64,000 nucleotides of DNA, taken from NCBI GenBank assembly GCA_033239005.1, contig BSQZ01000004.1:9969507-10033506 (forward strand), given 5' to 3'. This document shows, piece by piece, positions 32,652 to 41,477 of this stretch (positions within the stretch are counted from its first letter, which is position 1; every line of letters begins with the position of its first letter). A program made the position numbers and the translations under genes. Source of the stretch: Lamellibrachia satsuma. Lineage: Eukaryota > Annelida > Polychaeta > Sabellida > Siboglinidae. The notes under the pieces were generated by a model, which did no database searches, was not told where the DNA came from, and was given only the letters and a program-made list of their open reading frames with translations.

Positions 32652-35600
32652 ATGGAAAGACACCAGTGTCGTCACTGCGAGCTCGCCTTCGACACGTGCG
32701 CAGAACTACAACGTCACGTGCAGAGTACTCACTCGACGCCATCATGCGACTTACATTCATACTCGAAGGCACCGCCTATGGTGGCGCCACGCAGCGACTA
32801 TGCAAAGAGAGCGAAATACGCATGCGAGAAATGCGGCGCCACCTTCGGGAGATATAACAACCTACAGCGTCACGTAAGGTCGGTATGTAGAGGTAGTAGT
32901 AGTAGTAGAAGTAGTAGTAGAAGCATAGTCTACGCGTGTAAGAAATGCGGACGGAAGTTCGAAAGACGTTACCATCTGACCATGCACGCACGAACCGCGT
33001 GTGCCGACGTCACCGAACCACCAGCACCAAAGAGATCAACAAGAGAAGACACTATCCCATCTCACAACCATCCACTCGTTACCGAGGAAGATCCGTTAGA
33101 CCCACCTGATCGACTTCCCTTCGCCGATACTCTGTCGACGGAGTTGCTAGATGTCGTTCGTGCGCACTGGTCTGCTATACGGACCCACGTGTTCAGAGGT
33201 CCACTTCAATGCAGGTACGATTACAGATTAATCACGCTAGACACGACCGACTTGGAACCGTCTTTGAAGATCATGTTCCAGGAACAGACCAATGCGTTCA
33301 AGATTAACCTCAGTTACGGTTTCATTCTGAGAAACAAGAACACGGGTCAATACAAGTACTATCATACCTCTTGTAATTGCTGTGGACGCTACCTGGACGA
33401 ACCCAGTCTCGTCGCCAACAGCAAGGACTTTGATAAATTTCTCGAACGCATCCGAGAACCCGACCTCTTGCAATGGGCCATCAATCAAAGACCGGATTCT
33501 GCGTGGGTATGCGAACTCGTGACGAATGTCACTTTTTTCGTTAATCGCATCATCGATCATCCTATAGGATGTGTAGGCATGATCTCTCTACCATCCTACA
33601 TCAAAAGGAAGAAAAGCATCATCGGATTGGAAACGGATCCCATCCATATCAAGAGGTACAAAGATAACCTGTGTCTGTTCCGATGTCTGGCCCTGCATCG
33701 AGGATGTGATCTATATCGATTGGAACCGGCGGTGAAGACGCTCTACGAGACATACGATCGAGATCACGTACCTATGGAAGAATTTACAGGGGTCACACTG
33801 GATGACCTCTATCGCGTAGAGACCACGTTCCAAACGAATGTGTGCGTGTACCGTCTTGTCAACGAGGAGGACGGTAAGTCGACTGCCGAACTGGTTCGTC
33901 GATCGTTATGCAAGTACCCCGAAACAATGTATCTCAACCTTCACGGGACACATTTTTCATTCATCCAAGATGTCTGCATGTACTGCAACTCGTATCGATG
34001 TCGGAAGTGCGGTGACTCGTTATGGAAAGAGGCATCGAAGCTGTATCGACACGAGCGCACGTGTACGGGAGGTGTGCGTCGAGTCTATCCTGGCGGCGTG
34101 TACCATTCCACACCATCGGTGTTCGAACGTCTGGACGACGAGAACATTCGCGTGGCTGAATCGTTGCGCTACTATCCGTATCGAGCCACCTTTGATTTCG
34201 AGTGTTGGTTCGACACGGAACAACTTCCGTCGGACAGTGACAAGGTCCACTGGGTGGCGCGTCACGTTCCACTGAGCGTCAGCGTAGCATCCAACGTCCC
34301 CGGTCACGAGCGAGTGCAATGTCTCGTCACGGACGGAGACACCAACAAGTTGGTGAGTAGAATGATGAATATCTTACAAGCGATGAGTGACGCCGCGTAC
34401 GACAAGATCAAACACTCGTACGAAGATGTCTTGGATCAACTCGCAGAGGAACTGACGAAATGGGACGAAACTGAGAAGGCTGCACGATCAGCCATCGATA
34501 AGAAGAAATCTCGTCCGACGACCAATCCATACAAAAAGCTGATGGGACAACTCTATGGCTGGATGCATCAGTTACCTGTCATCGGGTTCAATTCGGGTAA
34601 GTATGATCTCAATGCCATCAAACAGTTTCTCATACCCTACTTCTTATCCACCGGATCAAAGGAACAAGAAGAACAAGAAGAAGAACAAGACGACAAAGAC
34701 GAAGAGAATGAGAGTGTCGGTACTTTTTTCGTCATCAAACGCAACAACACTTTCATGTGTCTTTCGATGGATCAGCTGAAATTCCTAGACATGACCAACT
34801 ACATAGCTCCTGGGTTCAGTTACGACAAGTATCTGAAGGCGTACGGATGCGAGGTGACAAAAGGTCATTTCCCGTACGAGTACATGGACCGTTTGGAGAG
34901 ACTCGACGACACTGCACTTCCGTCGAAACAGGCCTTCTTCAGTCGACTGAAGAACGAAGGTATTTCCGACGAGGATTATGCCAGTTGTCAAGAGGCCTGG
35001 CGCGATAATTCCATGACGACTTTGCGAGACTTTCTCGTCTGGTACAACAACAGAGACGTGGTTCCCTTTCTGCAGGCCATCGACAGACAGTTTGCCTTCT
35101 ACGAACAACGTGGCATAGACATGTTCAAGCAAGGCATCAGCGTACCTGGTCTGACCTTGCTCTACCTGTTCAACGACCTTCCCGAGAAGACCTATTTTAC
35201 CATATTCAACGAGAAGAATAAAGATCTTCATCATCTCGTCAAAGATCACGTGGTTGGCGGGGCTTCGCTCATTTTTCATCGCTATCACGAGAAAGGGGTC
35301 ACCACGCTACGTCAGAACGAGTACGGAGAGGCCGCTCGTCCTTGTAGGTCCATCGTTGGATACGATGCCAATGCCCTGTACTTGTGGTCACTCATGCAAG
35401 ACATGCCTATGGGATGGTACACGCGACAGCGGGAAGAGAAAGATTTCCGACCGGAATCGGCGCAGCTGTACGGTCAGATGGCCGCGGAATGGTTGACTTG
35501 GGAATCCGAACGCACGGGACGCGTCATACGACACCAGATCAACGGTAGAGAGAAGAGAATAGGCAAACTGCTGGTGGACGGGTGGTGCAGCGAGACGAAA

Positions 35601-37514
35601 ACGGCTTATCAGTACCATGGATGTTTTTTCCATGGTCACTCGTGCACTGGCAAAGAGGTCAACGAGGTCAACGGGAAACCCATGGCTGAACTGCTCGAAG
35701 AGACCCGAAAGAACACCGTCTACCTCCGTCACTTTGTCAAAGTCGTAGAGATGTGGGAATGCGAGTGGAAAGAGACGAGACGAGATCCTGTCGTGAAAAA
35801 GCTTCTGGATGCTGCATTTCCGCGCCGACGTCACGCACGATGGACGATGACGTCACAACAGATCCTGAGCGGCGTGCGTGCCGGAACCGTGTTCGGTCTG
35901 ATCGAGTGTGACCTTCGCGTACCGGAAGCATTGCGAGAACACTTTGCCGAGATGCAGCCCGTGTTCAAGAACATCCGACTGACACGCGACGATCTCGGAC
36001 CGTTCATGCGCCGATACGCCGAGGAGCACGACATCATGACGACACCGAGACGCATGCTCGTGGGTAGTTATCGAGGGGATAAGATCCTGCTTGCCACGCC
36101 TCTGCTGCGATGGTACATGGACCACGGTCTCGAGGTGACGCACGTGTATCATGTCATCGAGTACGATCCCGTCCCGTGTTTCAGACGGTTCGGCGATGCA
36201 GTGTCCGCGGCGCGACGCGAAGGAGACGTCCACTCGCACAAGGCCATCATCGCAGACACCATGAAGTTGCTGGGGAACTCGGGTTACGGAAAGACCATAA
36301 CCAACGTGGACCGACATCGTGACGTCAATTATTGCAAGGAGAAGGCGGCATCGCTCTTGGTCAACGATAAGAGATTCCGACAACTCGATGTCATCGTGGA
36401 CGATGCGTACGAGATAGAGATGAACAAGAAGACCGTCACGTACACCCTGCCCATACACGTGGGATTCTTCGTTCTGCAGTACGCCAAGATGCGCATGTTA
36501 CAGTTCTACTACGACTTCATCGACAGGTACCTGGAGCGCCCTCTTTTTCAGTACTGCGAGACAGATACAGATTCTGCCTATTTGGCCTTGGCCGGCGAGT
36601 CCGTCGACGCCCTCGTGACTCCGGAACTACGAGAACATTACTTCCGGCACCGCTCCGAATGGTTGCCGTCCGAATGTTGCGACGACCATCGGAACGAGTA
36701 CGTGCGCTGTCGACTCGCCAATAGACCGTGGGTCGGCGACGAGGCGTGCTGTAAAGCGCGTAGGGCGTACGACAAGAGGACACCTGGTCTGTTCAAGGTG
36801 GAATGGTCCGGCGACGGGTTCGTGGGGTTGTGTAGCAAGACGTACTATTGTTTCGGACCCACCGACAAATACAGCACCACAGCACCAAATACAGCGCGGT
36901 GGAAACATCCTTTCACGTGCATCGTCGCCGGTCCGACGGGATGCGGCAAAAGTACTTTCGTGACGCGTATGCTACGTCACGCTGCTGCGATGATCGATCC
37001 TCCTCCCGAACGGATCACGTGGTGTTACGGAGAATGGCAAGAGGCTTACGCAACGATGGACTTGATGGACGTGCGCTTCGAGGAAGGGTTGCCGAGTGCT
37101 AGCATGTTCGATTCGTCGACGAGGAACCTCATCGTCATAGACGATCTCATGGCAGAAACGGACGAACGGGTCACGACCTTGTTCACTAAAAAGAGTCACC
37201 ACAGGAACACGTCCGTGCTGTATCTCGTACAGAACCTTTTCCCCAAAAACAAAGAGAGTCGTACCATCAGTCTGAATTCTCAGTACATGGTGGTGTTCAA
37301 GAATCCTCGTGACGCATCGCAGATGTCGCACTTGGCTCGACAGATGTATCCGGGGCGCGCCAAATTCGTTCAAGAGGCTTTTAAAGACGCCACCTCGGTA
37401 CCGTACGGCTATCTATTGGTCGATCTCAAGCAGGACACGCCCGAGGACATGCGTCTGCGCACGGCCATCTTTCCAGACGACGGTGTTCAGTACGTGTACT
37501 TGCCGAAGGTATAA
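32652..37514 (+). CDS. POLB: DNA polymerase B fused in frame to the packaging ATPase
   Basis: 1620 residues from ATG 32652, chosen because it follows the TATA box at 32602. In order: three zinc fingers (Cys6-His27, Cys58-Cys79, Cys96-Cys117); an OTU-like segment (Asn-Leu-Cys341-Leu-Phe-Arg; His434); a Cys/His cluster (about 442-470); the exonuclease (Asp-Phe-Glu at 515-517, Asn647 ... Tyr651-Asp652); an acidic linker (about 680-700); polymerase motif A (Asp905), motif B (Lys1205 ... Asn1209-Ser-Gly-Tyr) and motif C (Asp1305-Thr-Asp1307-Ser); then, after about residue 1410, a packaging ATPase with Walker A at 1427-1435 and Walker B near 1493-1498. It performs protein-primed DNA replication plus genome packaging. 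The last 75 or so polymerase residues and the ATPase start, present in copy 1, are missing here, so the fusion arose by deletion. All catalytic residues seen are intact. Confidence 0.93.
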   Translation: MERHQCRHCELAFDTCAELQRHVQSTHSTPSCDLHSYSKAPPMVAPRSDYAKRAKYACEKCGATFGRYNNLQRHVRSVCRGSSSSRSSSRSIVYACKKCGRKFERRYHLTMHARTACADVTEPPAPKRSTREDTIPSHNHPLVTEEDPLDPPDRLPFADTLSTELLDVVRAHWSAIRTHVFRGPLQCRYDYRLITLDTTDLEPSLKIMFQEQTNAFKINLSYGFILRNKNTGQYKYYHTSCNCCGRYLDEPSLVANSKDFDKFLERIREPDLLQWAINQRPDSAWVCELVTNVTFFVNRIIDHPIGCVGMISLPSYIKRKKSIIGLETDPIHIKRYKDNLCLFRCLALHRGCDLYRLEPAVKTLYETYDRDHVPMEEFTGVTLDDLYRVETTFQTNVCVYRLVNEEDGKSTAELVRRSLCKYPETMYLNLHGTHFSFIQDVCMYCNSYRCRKCGDSLWKEASKLYRHERTCTGGVRRVYPGGVYHSTPSVFERLDDENIRVAESLRYYPYRATFDFECWFDTEQLPSDSDKVHWVARHVPLSVSVASNVPGHERVQCLVTDGDTNKLVSRMMNILQAMSDAAYDKIKHSYEDVLDQLAEELTKWDETEKAARSAIDKKKSRPTTNPYKKLMGQLYGWMHQLPVIGFNSGKYDLNAIKQFLIPYFLSTGSKEQEEQEEEQDDKDEENESVGTFFVIKRNNTFMCLSMDQLKFLDMTNYIAPGFSYDKYLKAYGCEVTKGHFPYEYMDRLERLDDTALPSKQAFFSRLKNEGISDEDYASCQEAWRDNSMTTLRDFLVWYNNRDVVPFLQAIDRQFAFYEQRGIDMFKQGISVPGLTLLYLFNDLPEKTYFTIFNEKNKDLHHLVKDHVVGGASLIFHRYHEKGVTTLRQNEYGEAARPCRSIVGYDANALYLWSLMQDMPMGWYTRQREEKDFRPESAQLYGQMAAEWLTWESERTGRVIRHQINGREKRIGKLLVDGWCSETKTAYQYHGCFFHGHSCTGKEVNEVNGKPMAELLEETRKNTVYLRHFVKVVEMWECEWKETRRDPVVKKLLDAAFPRRRHARWTMTSQQILSGVRAGTVFGLIECDLRVPEALREHFAEMQPVFKNIRLTRDDLGPFMRRYAEEHDIMTTPRRMLVGSYRGDKILLATPLLRWYMDHGLEVTHVYHVIEYDPVPCFRRFGDAVSAARREGDVHSHKAIIADTMKLLGNSGYGKTITNVDRHRDVNYCKEKAASLLVNDKRFRQLDVIVDDAYEIEMNKKTVTYTLPIHVGFFVLQYAKMRMLQFYYDFIDRYLERPLFQYCETDTDSAYLALAGESVDALVTPELREHYFRHRSEWLPSECCDDHRNEYVRCRLANRPWVGDEACCKARRAYDKRTPGLFKVEWSGDGFVGLCSKTYYCFGPTDKYSTTAPNTARWKHPFTCIVAGPTGCGKSTFVTRMLRHAAAMIDPPPERITWCYGEWQEAYATMDLMDVRFEEGLPSASMFDSSTRNLIVIDDLMAETDERVTTLFTKKSHHRNTSVLYLVQNLFPKNKESRTISLNSQYMVVFKNPRDASQMSHLARQMYPGRAKFVQEAFKDATSVPYGYLLVDLKQDTPEDMRLRTAIFPDDGVQYVYLPKV

Positions 37515-37516
37515 AA
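37510..37516 (+). promoter_or_regulatory. TATA box overlapping the fusion gene stop codon
   Basis: TATAAAA at 37510-37516 spans the TAA at 37512-37514, 36 bp before ATG 37552; conserved with copy 1 (8482-8488). It marks the start of a separate downstream transcript. Confidence 0.6.
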
Positions 37517-37551
37517 AGACCGCACGCGTGGATAGTCTCTTCATTCCCACC

Positions 37552-37953
37552 ATGTCTGCCCTGGTGAAGAGACACATTATATGCATACAGGCGCTGAACA
37601 GGATCAAGAACAACATACTGAAAAGAGCCATCATCGAAAACGCTGACGCCGATCTTTTGTGTGCGCTAGCCGAGTGTGCCTACAACATATTAAAACAGAA
37701 CATTCCATTGTCTGCATTACAGAGGCGTCGTTTGAGTAAATACAGGAAGAGGTTACGGGAGTTGGCTCACAGTCGAACGTCGGCCGGTAGAAGAAGACAC
37801 CTCTTGCTGAACCGACAGGTCGGCGAGGGACAGAGCGGAGGGTTCCTATCGGCCTTCCTAGCACCTTTGGCAAGTTCGGTGTTTCTACCCTTGCTTCGAG
37901 AGGTGCTGCTCCCGCAAGCAACCAGATCGCGCCACCTTCGTTCGGGAGGTTAG
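37552..37953 (+). CDS. Small basic Polinton protein with hydrophobic C-terminal segment
   Basis: 133 residues. An N-terminal helical region ends in Arg-Arg-Arg-Leu-Ser-Lys-Tyr-Arg-Lys-Arg, then comes Gly-Gly-Phe-Leu followed by a hydrophobic Ala-Pro-Leu-Ala-Ser-Ser-Val-Phe-Leu segment, and an Arg-rich tail not present in copy 1. Its stop is directly followed by the next start (TAGATG). Conserved position immediately after the ATPase suggests a virion or packaging role; Gly-Gly could be a protease site. Function is not established. Confidence 0.75.
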   Translation: MSALVKRHIICIQALNRIKNNILKRAIIENADADLLCALAECAYNILKQNIPLSALQRRRLSKYRKRLRELAHSRTSAGRRRHLLLNRQVGEGQSGGFLSAFLAPLASSVFLPLLREVLLPQATRSRHLRSGG

Positions 37954-38772
37954 ATGGAACACGCACGCAAGATGGCCTTGGTAGATCCACGAATGTTGGA
38001 CACGCTTCGATCACCCCCACCTCCGACGGATACCTTAGGTAAGAAGGTGCGAGCTCTCGATGACGAGATGACGGCTATCCTCGACAGAAAGGACCTCGAC
38101 GACAGGACCAAGGTCACATTGTATAATCAGGTGTTGCAACGGTATAACGTCTTGTCCGATAAACACGCCAAGGAACCGACACGAGTGATCTCAGTGAACG
38201 AGTCTGGGCCGGGGCCGGGGCCGGGGCCGGGGCCGGGGCCGGGGCCGGGGCCGGGGGCGGGGCCGGGGGAAGCTCCTGCTAGCGAGATAGAAGCCGACGT
38301 CGTGGATACCGTTCCCAAGACCATGCAAGGCAAAGCCAGACGGTTGATGGAACGCATGAAAAGAAACATGTCTTGGACCGCCCGCGGCGAACTGATACAC
38401 GAGGGTGTGCCCATCGCCGGAAGTAACGTGGTGGATCTCGTGAACGATGTGTTGCGCAAGAGAAAGACCAATCCGACGGGATGGCAACCGTTTGCAAGAC
38501 AACTCCGTGCCATGAACCTGCCCATGGAGTTGGTCGGTAACGTCGCCAGGAGAGACTACATACGCCAGGCACCGACACCGACCACATCCACTCCAGGTCG
38601 TCGTCGAATACCGGCTACTCCTCGCTCTGGTGGTGGTGGTAGCGCAAGAAGATCGCTCAGTTGGACACCCCTCGCTCGTCGACGCGGACAAATGGAACAT
38701 TCCATGCTCACCCCACCTCCAGAACGTCAACGCAAGGCACTGACGTCATTGGCTAGTTGGGAAGACATTTAA
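37954..38772 (+). CDS. Conserved Polinton protein of unknown function
   Basis: 272 residues, colinear with 8897-9694. Helical N-terminus (about 1-75). A Gly-Pro run (about residues 87-104), encoded by a GGGCCG hexamer repeat, is longer than the matching linker of copy 1. The conserved domain (about 115-210) holds the Gly-Ser-Asn-Val-Val-Asp-Leu-Val-Asn core and Gly-Trp-Gln-Pro-Phe-Ala. The C-terminus is basic, with Ser-Leu-Ser-Trp-Thr-Pro. The variable linker and conserved domains show selection on the ends only. I know similar proteins from invertebrate Polinton-like loci but no function; a scaffold or portal-vertex role is speculation. Confidence 0.75.
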   Translation: MEHARKMALVDPRMLDTLRSPPPPTDTLGKKVRALDDEMTAILDRKDLDDRTKVTLYNQVLQRYNVLSDKHAKEPTRVISVNESGPGPGPGPGPGPGPGPGAGPGEAPASEIEADVVDTVPKTMQGKARRLMERMKRNMSWTARGELIHEGVPIAGSNVVDLVNDVLRKRKTNPTGWQPFARQLRAMNLPMELVGNVARRDYIRQAPTPTTSTPGRRRIPATPRSGGGGSARRSLSWTPLARRRGQMEHSMLTPPPERQRKALTSLASWEDI

Positions 38773-38811
38773 GTCGTTGCAACACGTGTCCACAGCTCAG
38801 TGTGCACTGCG

Positions 38812-38955
38812 ATGTCGAACGATCCACAGGACACGTACTACCGTTCCGTCGTCGTTACAGTATTTTGCGTTGGACTGTACTTGATTGCTGACGCCGTAGT
38901 GCGAAATCTTTACAACATTTGCTCTGCAGAGTATGATCACAGTACTAGAATATAG
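38812..38955 (+). CDS. Tiny membrane protein A
   Basis: 47 residues, Met-Ser-Asn-Asp-Pro-Gln-Asp start and a single hydrophobic helix (about 13-30). Counterpart at 9731-9865 in copy 1. It overlaps the next frame by 23 bases. Confidence 0.55.
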   Translation: MSNDPQDTYYRSVVVTVFCVGLYLIADAVVRNLYNICSAEYDHSTRI

Positions 38956-39094
38956 ATCATTCGTCATCGTCTTGGGTGTGGTAGTGGGGCTTCTGGTGTA
39001 CGTCAGCGTACTCTTTCTTAGTCGTCACGAACCGTGCTGCGCACCGTGCTGCGCAGTAAACGTCACAACCGTCAGTCCATCGGAACTCTTTTAA
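38933..39094 (+). CDS. Tiny membrane protein B
   Basis: 53 residues with one strong hydrophobic helix (about residues 9-28) and a Cys-Cys-Ala-Pro-Cys-Cys cluster after it. Same length as in copy 1; the Cys cluster is on the other side of the helix there. Stop and integrase start overlap as TAATG, so translation of both from one message by reinitiation is plausible. Confidence 0.55.
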   Translation: MITVLEYRSFVIVLGVVVGLLVYVSVLFLSRHEPCCAPCCAVNVTTVSPSELF

Positions 39095-40200
39095 TGGCAC
39101 CGAAGAAAGAACGAGTACTTAGGACGGTCTACTTCGATCCGAAAAGGGTAGGTAGTTACGGCGGACCCGATGCCTTGCGACGCGTCACGCACATATCAAG
39201 AAAAAAGGTCGCGGAATGGTTGTTGGAACAGGACGCCTATACCCTACACAAGCCGGCTAGACGTCGTTTCGAGAGACGACGCGTCATCGTGAGCGGTCTG
39301 CATCAGCAGTGGCAGGCCGATCTCGTCGATCTGTCGCATTTGAAAAAGCACAACGACGGTATGACCTTTCTCCTCACGGTGATCGACGTCTTCTCGAAAG
39401 TGGCCTGGTGTGTTCCCATGAAGAACAAGTCCGCGGCGTCGTTGGTAGCGGCACTTGACAGCACGTTCAGCAAAGGCTGGCCAAAGGTGTTGCAGACAGA
39501 CCAAGGAAAGGAATTTCTGAATAGATCCGTCCAGGCTCTATTGAAGAAGCACAACATCCATCACTTCTCCACGCACAACGCGGAGACGAAGGCGTGCATC
39601 GTGGAAAGATTCAACAGGACGTTGAAGTCACGCATGTGGCGATACTTCACGAAACACCAGACGTGGCGATACATCAACATCCTTCAGGACCTGGTGCATT
39701 CGTACAACAACAGCTACCACCGCAGTATCGGCATGGCTCCTTCACAGGTGAGTTACCGTAATCAGGAAAAGGTGTGGCAGCGACTGTACGGTCACGACGG
39801 TAAGGGCGTGCCCAAGTTGCGCGTGTCGGATCGCGTACGTATCAGCAAGTACAAAGGTAAGTTCGAAAAGGGGTACACGGCGAATTGGAGCGAAGAGATT
39901 TTCACGATACACGAGGTTCATCCCTCTGCTCCACCCGTGTATCGATTGAAGGACGATCTCGGCGAAGTACTGGAAGGTACCTTCTACGAAATGGAGTTGC
40001 AGAAAGTGTTGGTACCCCCCGATAAACTGTTCTACGTACAAGAGGTCCTGGATCGTCGCAAGGTAGGTGGACGAAATCAAGTTTTCGTGAAATGGTTCGG
40101 CTACCCCTCCAAATTCAACAGCTGGATCGATGCCAAGGCACTGGTGCAGTCTACTATAAAGACTAGCCACGCGTTCGGTAAGACTTCATTCGAGACATGA
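39094..40200 (+). CDS. INT: Polinton integrase (retroviral-type, with chromodomain)
   Basis: 368 residues from ATG 39094. N-terminal Phe-Asp-Pro-Lys-Arg-Val-Gly segment (about 14-20). The rve catalytic core carries Asp in Trp-Gln-Ala-Asp-Leu (about 73), Asp in Gln-Thr-Asp-Gln-Gly (about 134) and Glu in Ile-Val-Glu-Arg-Phe-Asn (about 170), the D,D-35-E arrangement. Then come an SH3-like basic region and a C-terminal chromodomain with Val-Lys-Trp-Phe-Gly-Tyr (about residues 331-336). It joins element ends to chromosomal DNA and creates the 6-bp duplication. All catalytic residues are present. The chromodomain could guide insertion to marked chromatin. Confidence 0.95.
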   Translation: MAPKKERVLRTVYFDPKRVGSYGGPDALRRVTHISRKKVAEWLLEQDAYTLHKPARRRFERRRVIVSGLHQQWQADLVDLSHLKKHNDGMTFLLTVIDVFSKVAWCVPMKNKSAASLVAALDSTFSKGWPKVLQTDQGKEFLNRSVQALLKKHNIHHFSTHNAETKACIVERFNRTLKSRMWRYFTKHQTWRYINILQDLVHSYNNSYHRSIGMAPSQVSYRNQEKVWQRLYGHDGKGVPKLRVSDRVRISKYKGKFEKGYTANWSEEIFTIHEVHPSAPPVYRLKDDLGEVLEGTFYEMELQKVLVPPDKLFYVQEVLDRRKVGGRNQVFVKWFGYPSKFNSWIDAKALVQSTIKTSHAFGKTSFET

Positions 40201-40529
40201 CACATGACACGACAACACGAGACTTCACCGTCGTAGAACAGGAGGAACAAGAGGACGTAGTAGTAGTAGAGAACAGTACTGACGCGCAGAACGTAGAGGA
40301 CAGTAGCGGTAGCGGTAGCGGTAGCACTCCTTGGCATCTGTTCGGTACCGCGTGTCCTAAAGAGGAAATAGTCTTTCTGTGTCAGGTGCTCATCTTGTTT
40401 ACGGTCATTCTCATAAACATTTACAATCTGACCACAGGTCACGAGAATTCTACTCTGTGGGCGGCTCTGTTGAGTAGTTCTTTGGGTTACCTGCTCCCCA
40501 ATCCCACGTTGAGACGTAATGGCGACTGA
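40197..40529 (+). CDS. Conserved membrane protein with two predicted helices
   Basis: 110 residues. Its ATG overlaps the integrase stop (ATGA). Acidic Thr/Glu-rich N-terminus, a Ser-Gly run encoded by GGTAGC repeats, then two hydrophobic segments (about residues 58-78 and 86-100) ending Gly-Tyr-Leu-Leu-Pro-Asn-Pro. The C-terminus overlaps the penton-like gene by 11 bases. The Pro-Asn-Pro ending recurs in proteins I recall from related invertebrate elements. Missing from copy 1 because of the deletion there. Likely an envelope or host-membrane protein; unproven. Confidence 0.7.
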   Translation: MTHDTTTRDFTVVEQEEQEDVVVVENSTDAQNVEDSSGSGSGSTPWHLFGTACPKEEIVFLCQVLILFTVILINIYNLTTGHENSTLWAALLSSSLGYLLPNPTLRRNGD

Positions 40530-41475
40530 TTTCTACCTGACACTGCCTAGCAACGCTTCCATGAAGATGTATCCCAACAATACGTTGGCTCATTACATCA
40601 CAGACTTACCTCGACTTATCGATCTGACTGGCGAGTGGGAATGCGGGTTGGCAGAAATACAGTACCCGCATACGTGGTACAACATAGGAATGAACGACAC
40701 CTGCTTCTTCCTTAACGAGACTATTGCTGTGGGTCTAACCTCGAGTGCAAGGATCAGTGCTGGATATTACAAGTCTCCCGCGACATTGATGGATCACGTC
40801 AACAGGGGACTGGACAGTATGACGACGGATAAGATACGAGCAAAGTTGACCTACAGCCCCGTCACTCAAAAAATGACGATGCACATGACACCAGGCACCG
40901 AGTTCACTGTACCTCGCCGCAGTGCGTTGGCAAGAATGTTAGGTTTCGAACCACCGGTGGTCACCAGTCCGTCAGCATCCCCACCACCGCCGTTGCCGTC
41001 AGCAGAGACACCACTGCCACCAAAACTACTCGAAGCGCTGGCCAATGCAAACGAGCGCACGTACATCCACCCGAGTCTACGTGGTGTACGGAATATCGGT
41101 CTCACACCGTCGGCCACTGTGGTTGTGCCACCCAAAGAGACTCCCGATGATCCGTATACCTACCATAAAGAGGCCAACCACGTGGTGCAGATGGATCAAG
41201 GGTTCGATACCATATACGTTTACACGGACGTCGTGGAGTCTCGCATAGTAGGTGACACTGTCGCGCCTTTGTTGCGAGCCCTCCCGGTTGTCGGAAGTCA
41301 CGGCGAAACGGTATCCGACAGGTTCACTAACATTCACTACGTGCCTCTGTTGTACTCGCACTTCAAGTCTATTGAAATCGATATAAGGGACGACACAGGA
41401 CGACGCGTGCCATTCGAGTACGGTAGAGTGACCGTGACACTTCATTTTCGACGGCGCAGGATCGGACTGTTCTGA
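40519..41475 (+). CDS. Penton-like minor capsid protein
   Basis: 318 residues. Begins Met-Ala-Thr-Asp-Phe-Tyr-Leu-Thr-Leu-Pro-Ser-Asn, followed by a conserved Gly-Glu-Trp-Glu-Cys-Gly-Leu-Ala-Glu-Ile block. A Pro-rich linker (about residues 150-175) is variable between copies. The C-terminal half (Asp-Thr-Ile-Tyr-Val-Tyr-Thr-Asp ... Asp-Asp-Thr-Gly) is strongly conserved. The position next to pX-like and major capsid genes and the beta-rich character fit the minor capsid (penton) protein of Polintons; the assignment rests on position and recall. Confidence 0.75.
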   Translation: MATDFYLTLPSNASMKMYPNNTLAHYITDLPRLIDLTGEWECGLAEIQYPHTWYNIGMNDTCFFLNETIAVGLTSSARISAGYYKSPATLMDHVNRGLDSMTTDKIRAKLTYSPVTQKMTMHMTPGTEFTVPRRSALARMLGFEPPVVTSPSASPPPPLPSAETPLPPKLLEALANANERTYIHPSLRGVRNIGLTPSATVVVPPKETPDDPYTYHKEANHVVQMDQGFDTIYVYTDVVESRIVGDTVAPLLRALPVVGSHGETVSDRFTNIHYVPLLYSHFKSIEIDIRDDTGRRVPFEYGRVTVTLHFRRRRIGLF

Positions 41476-41477
41476 AG

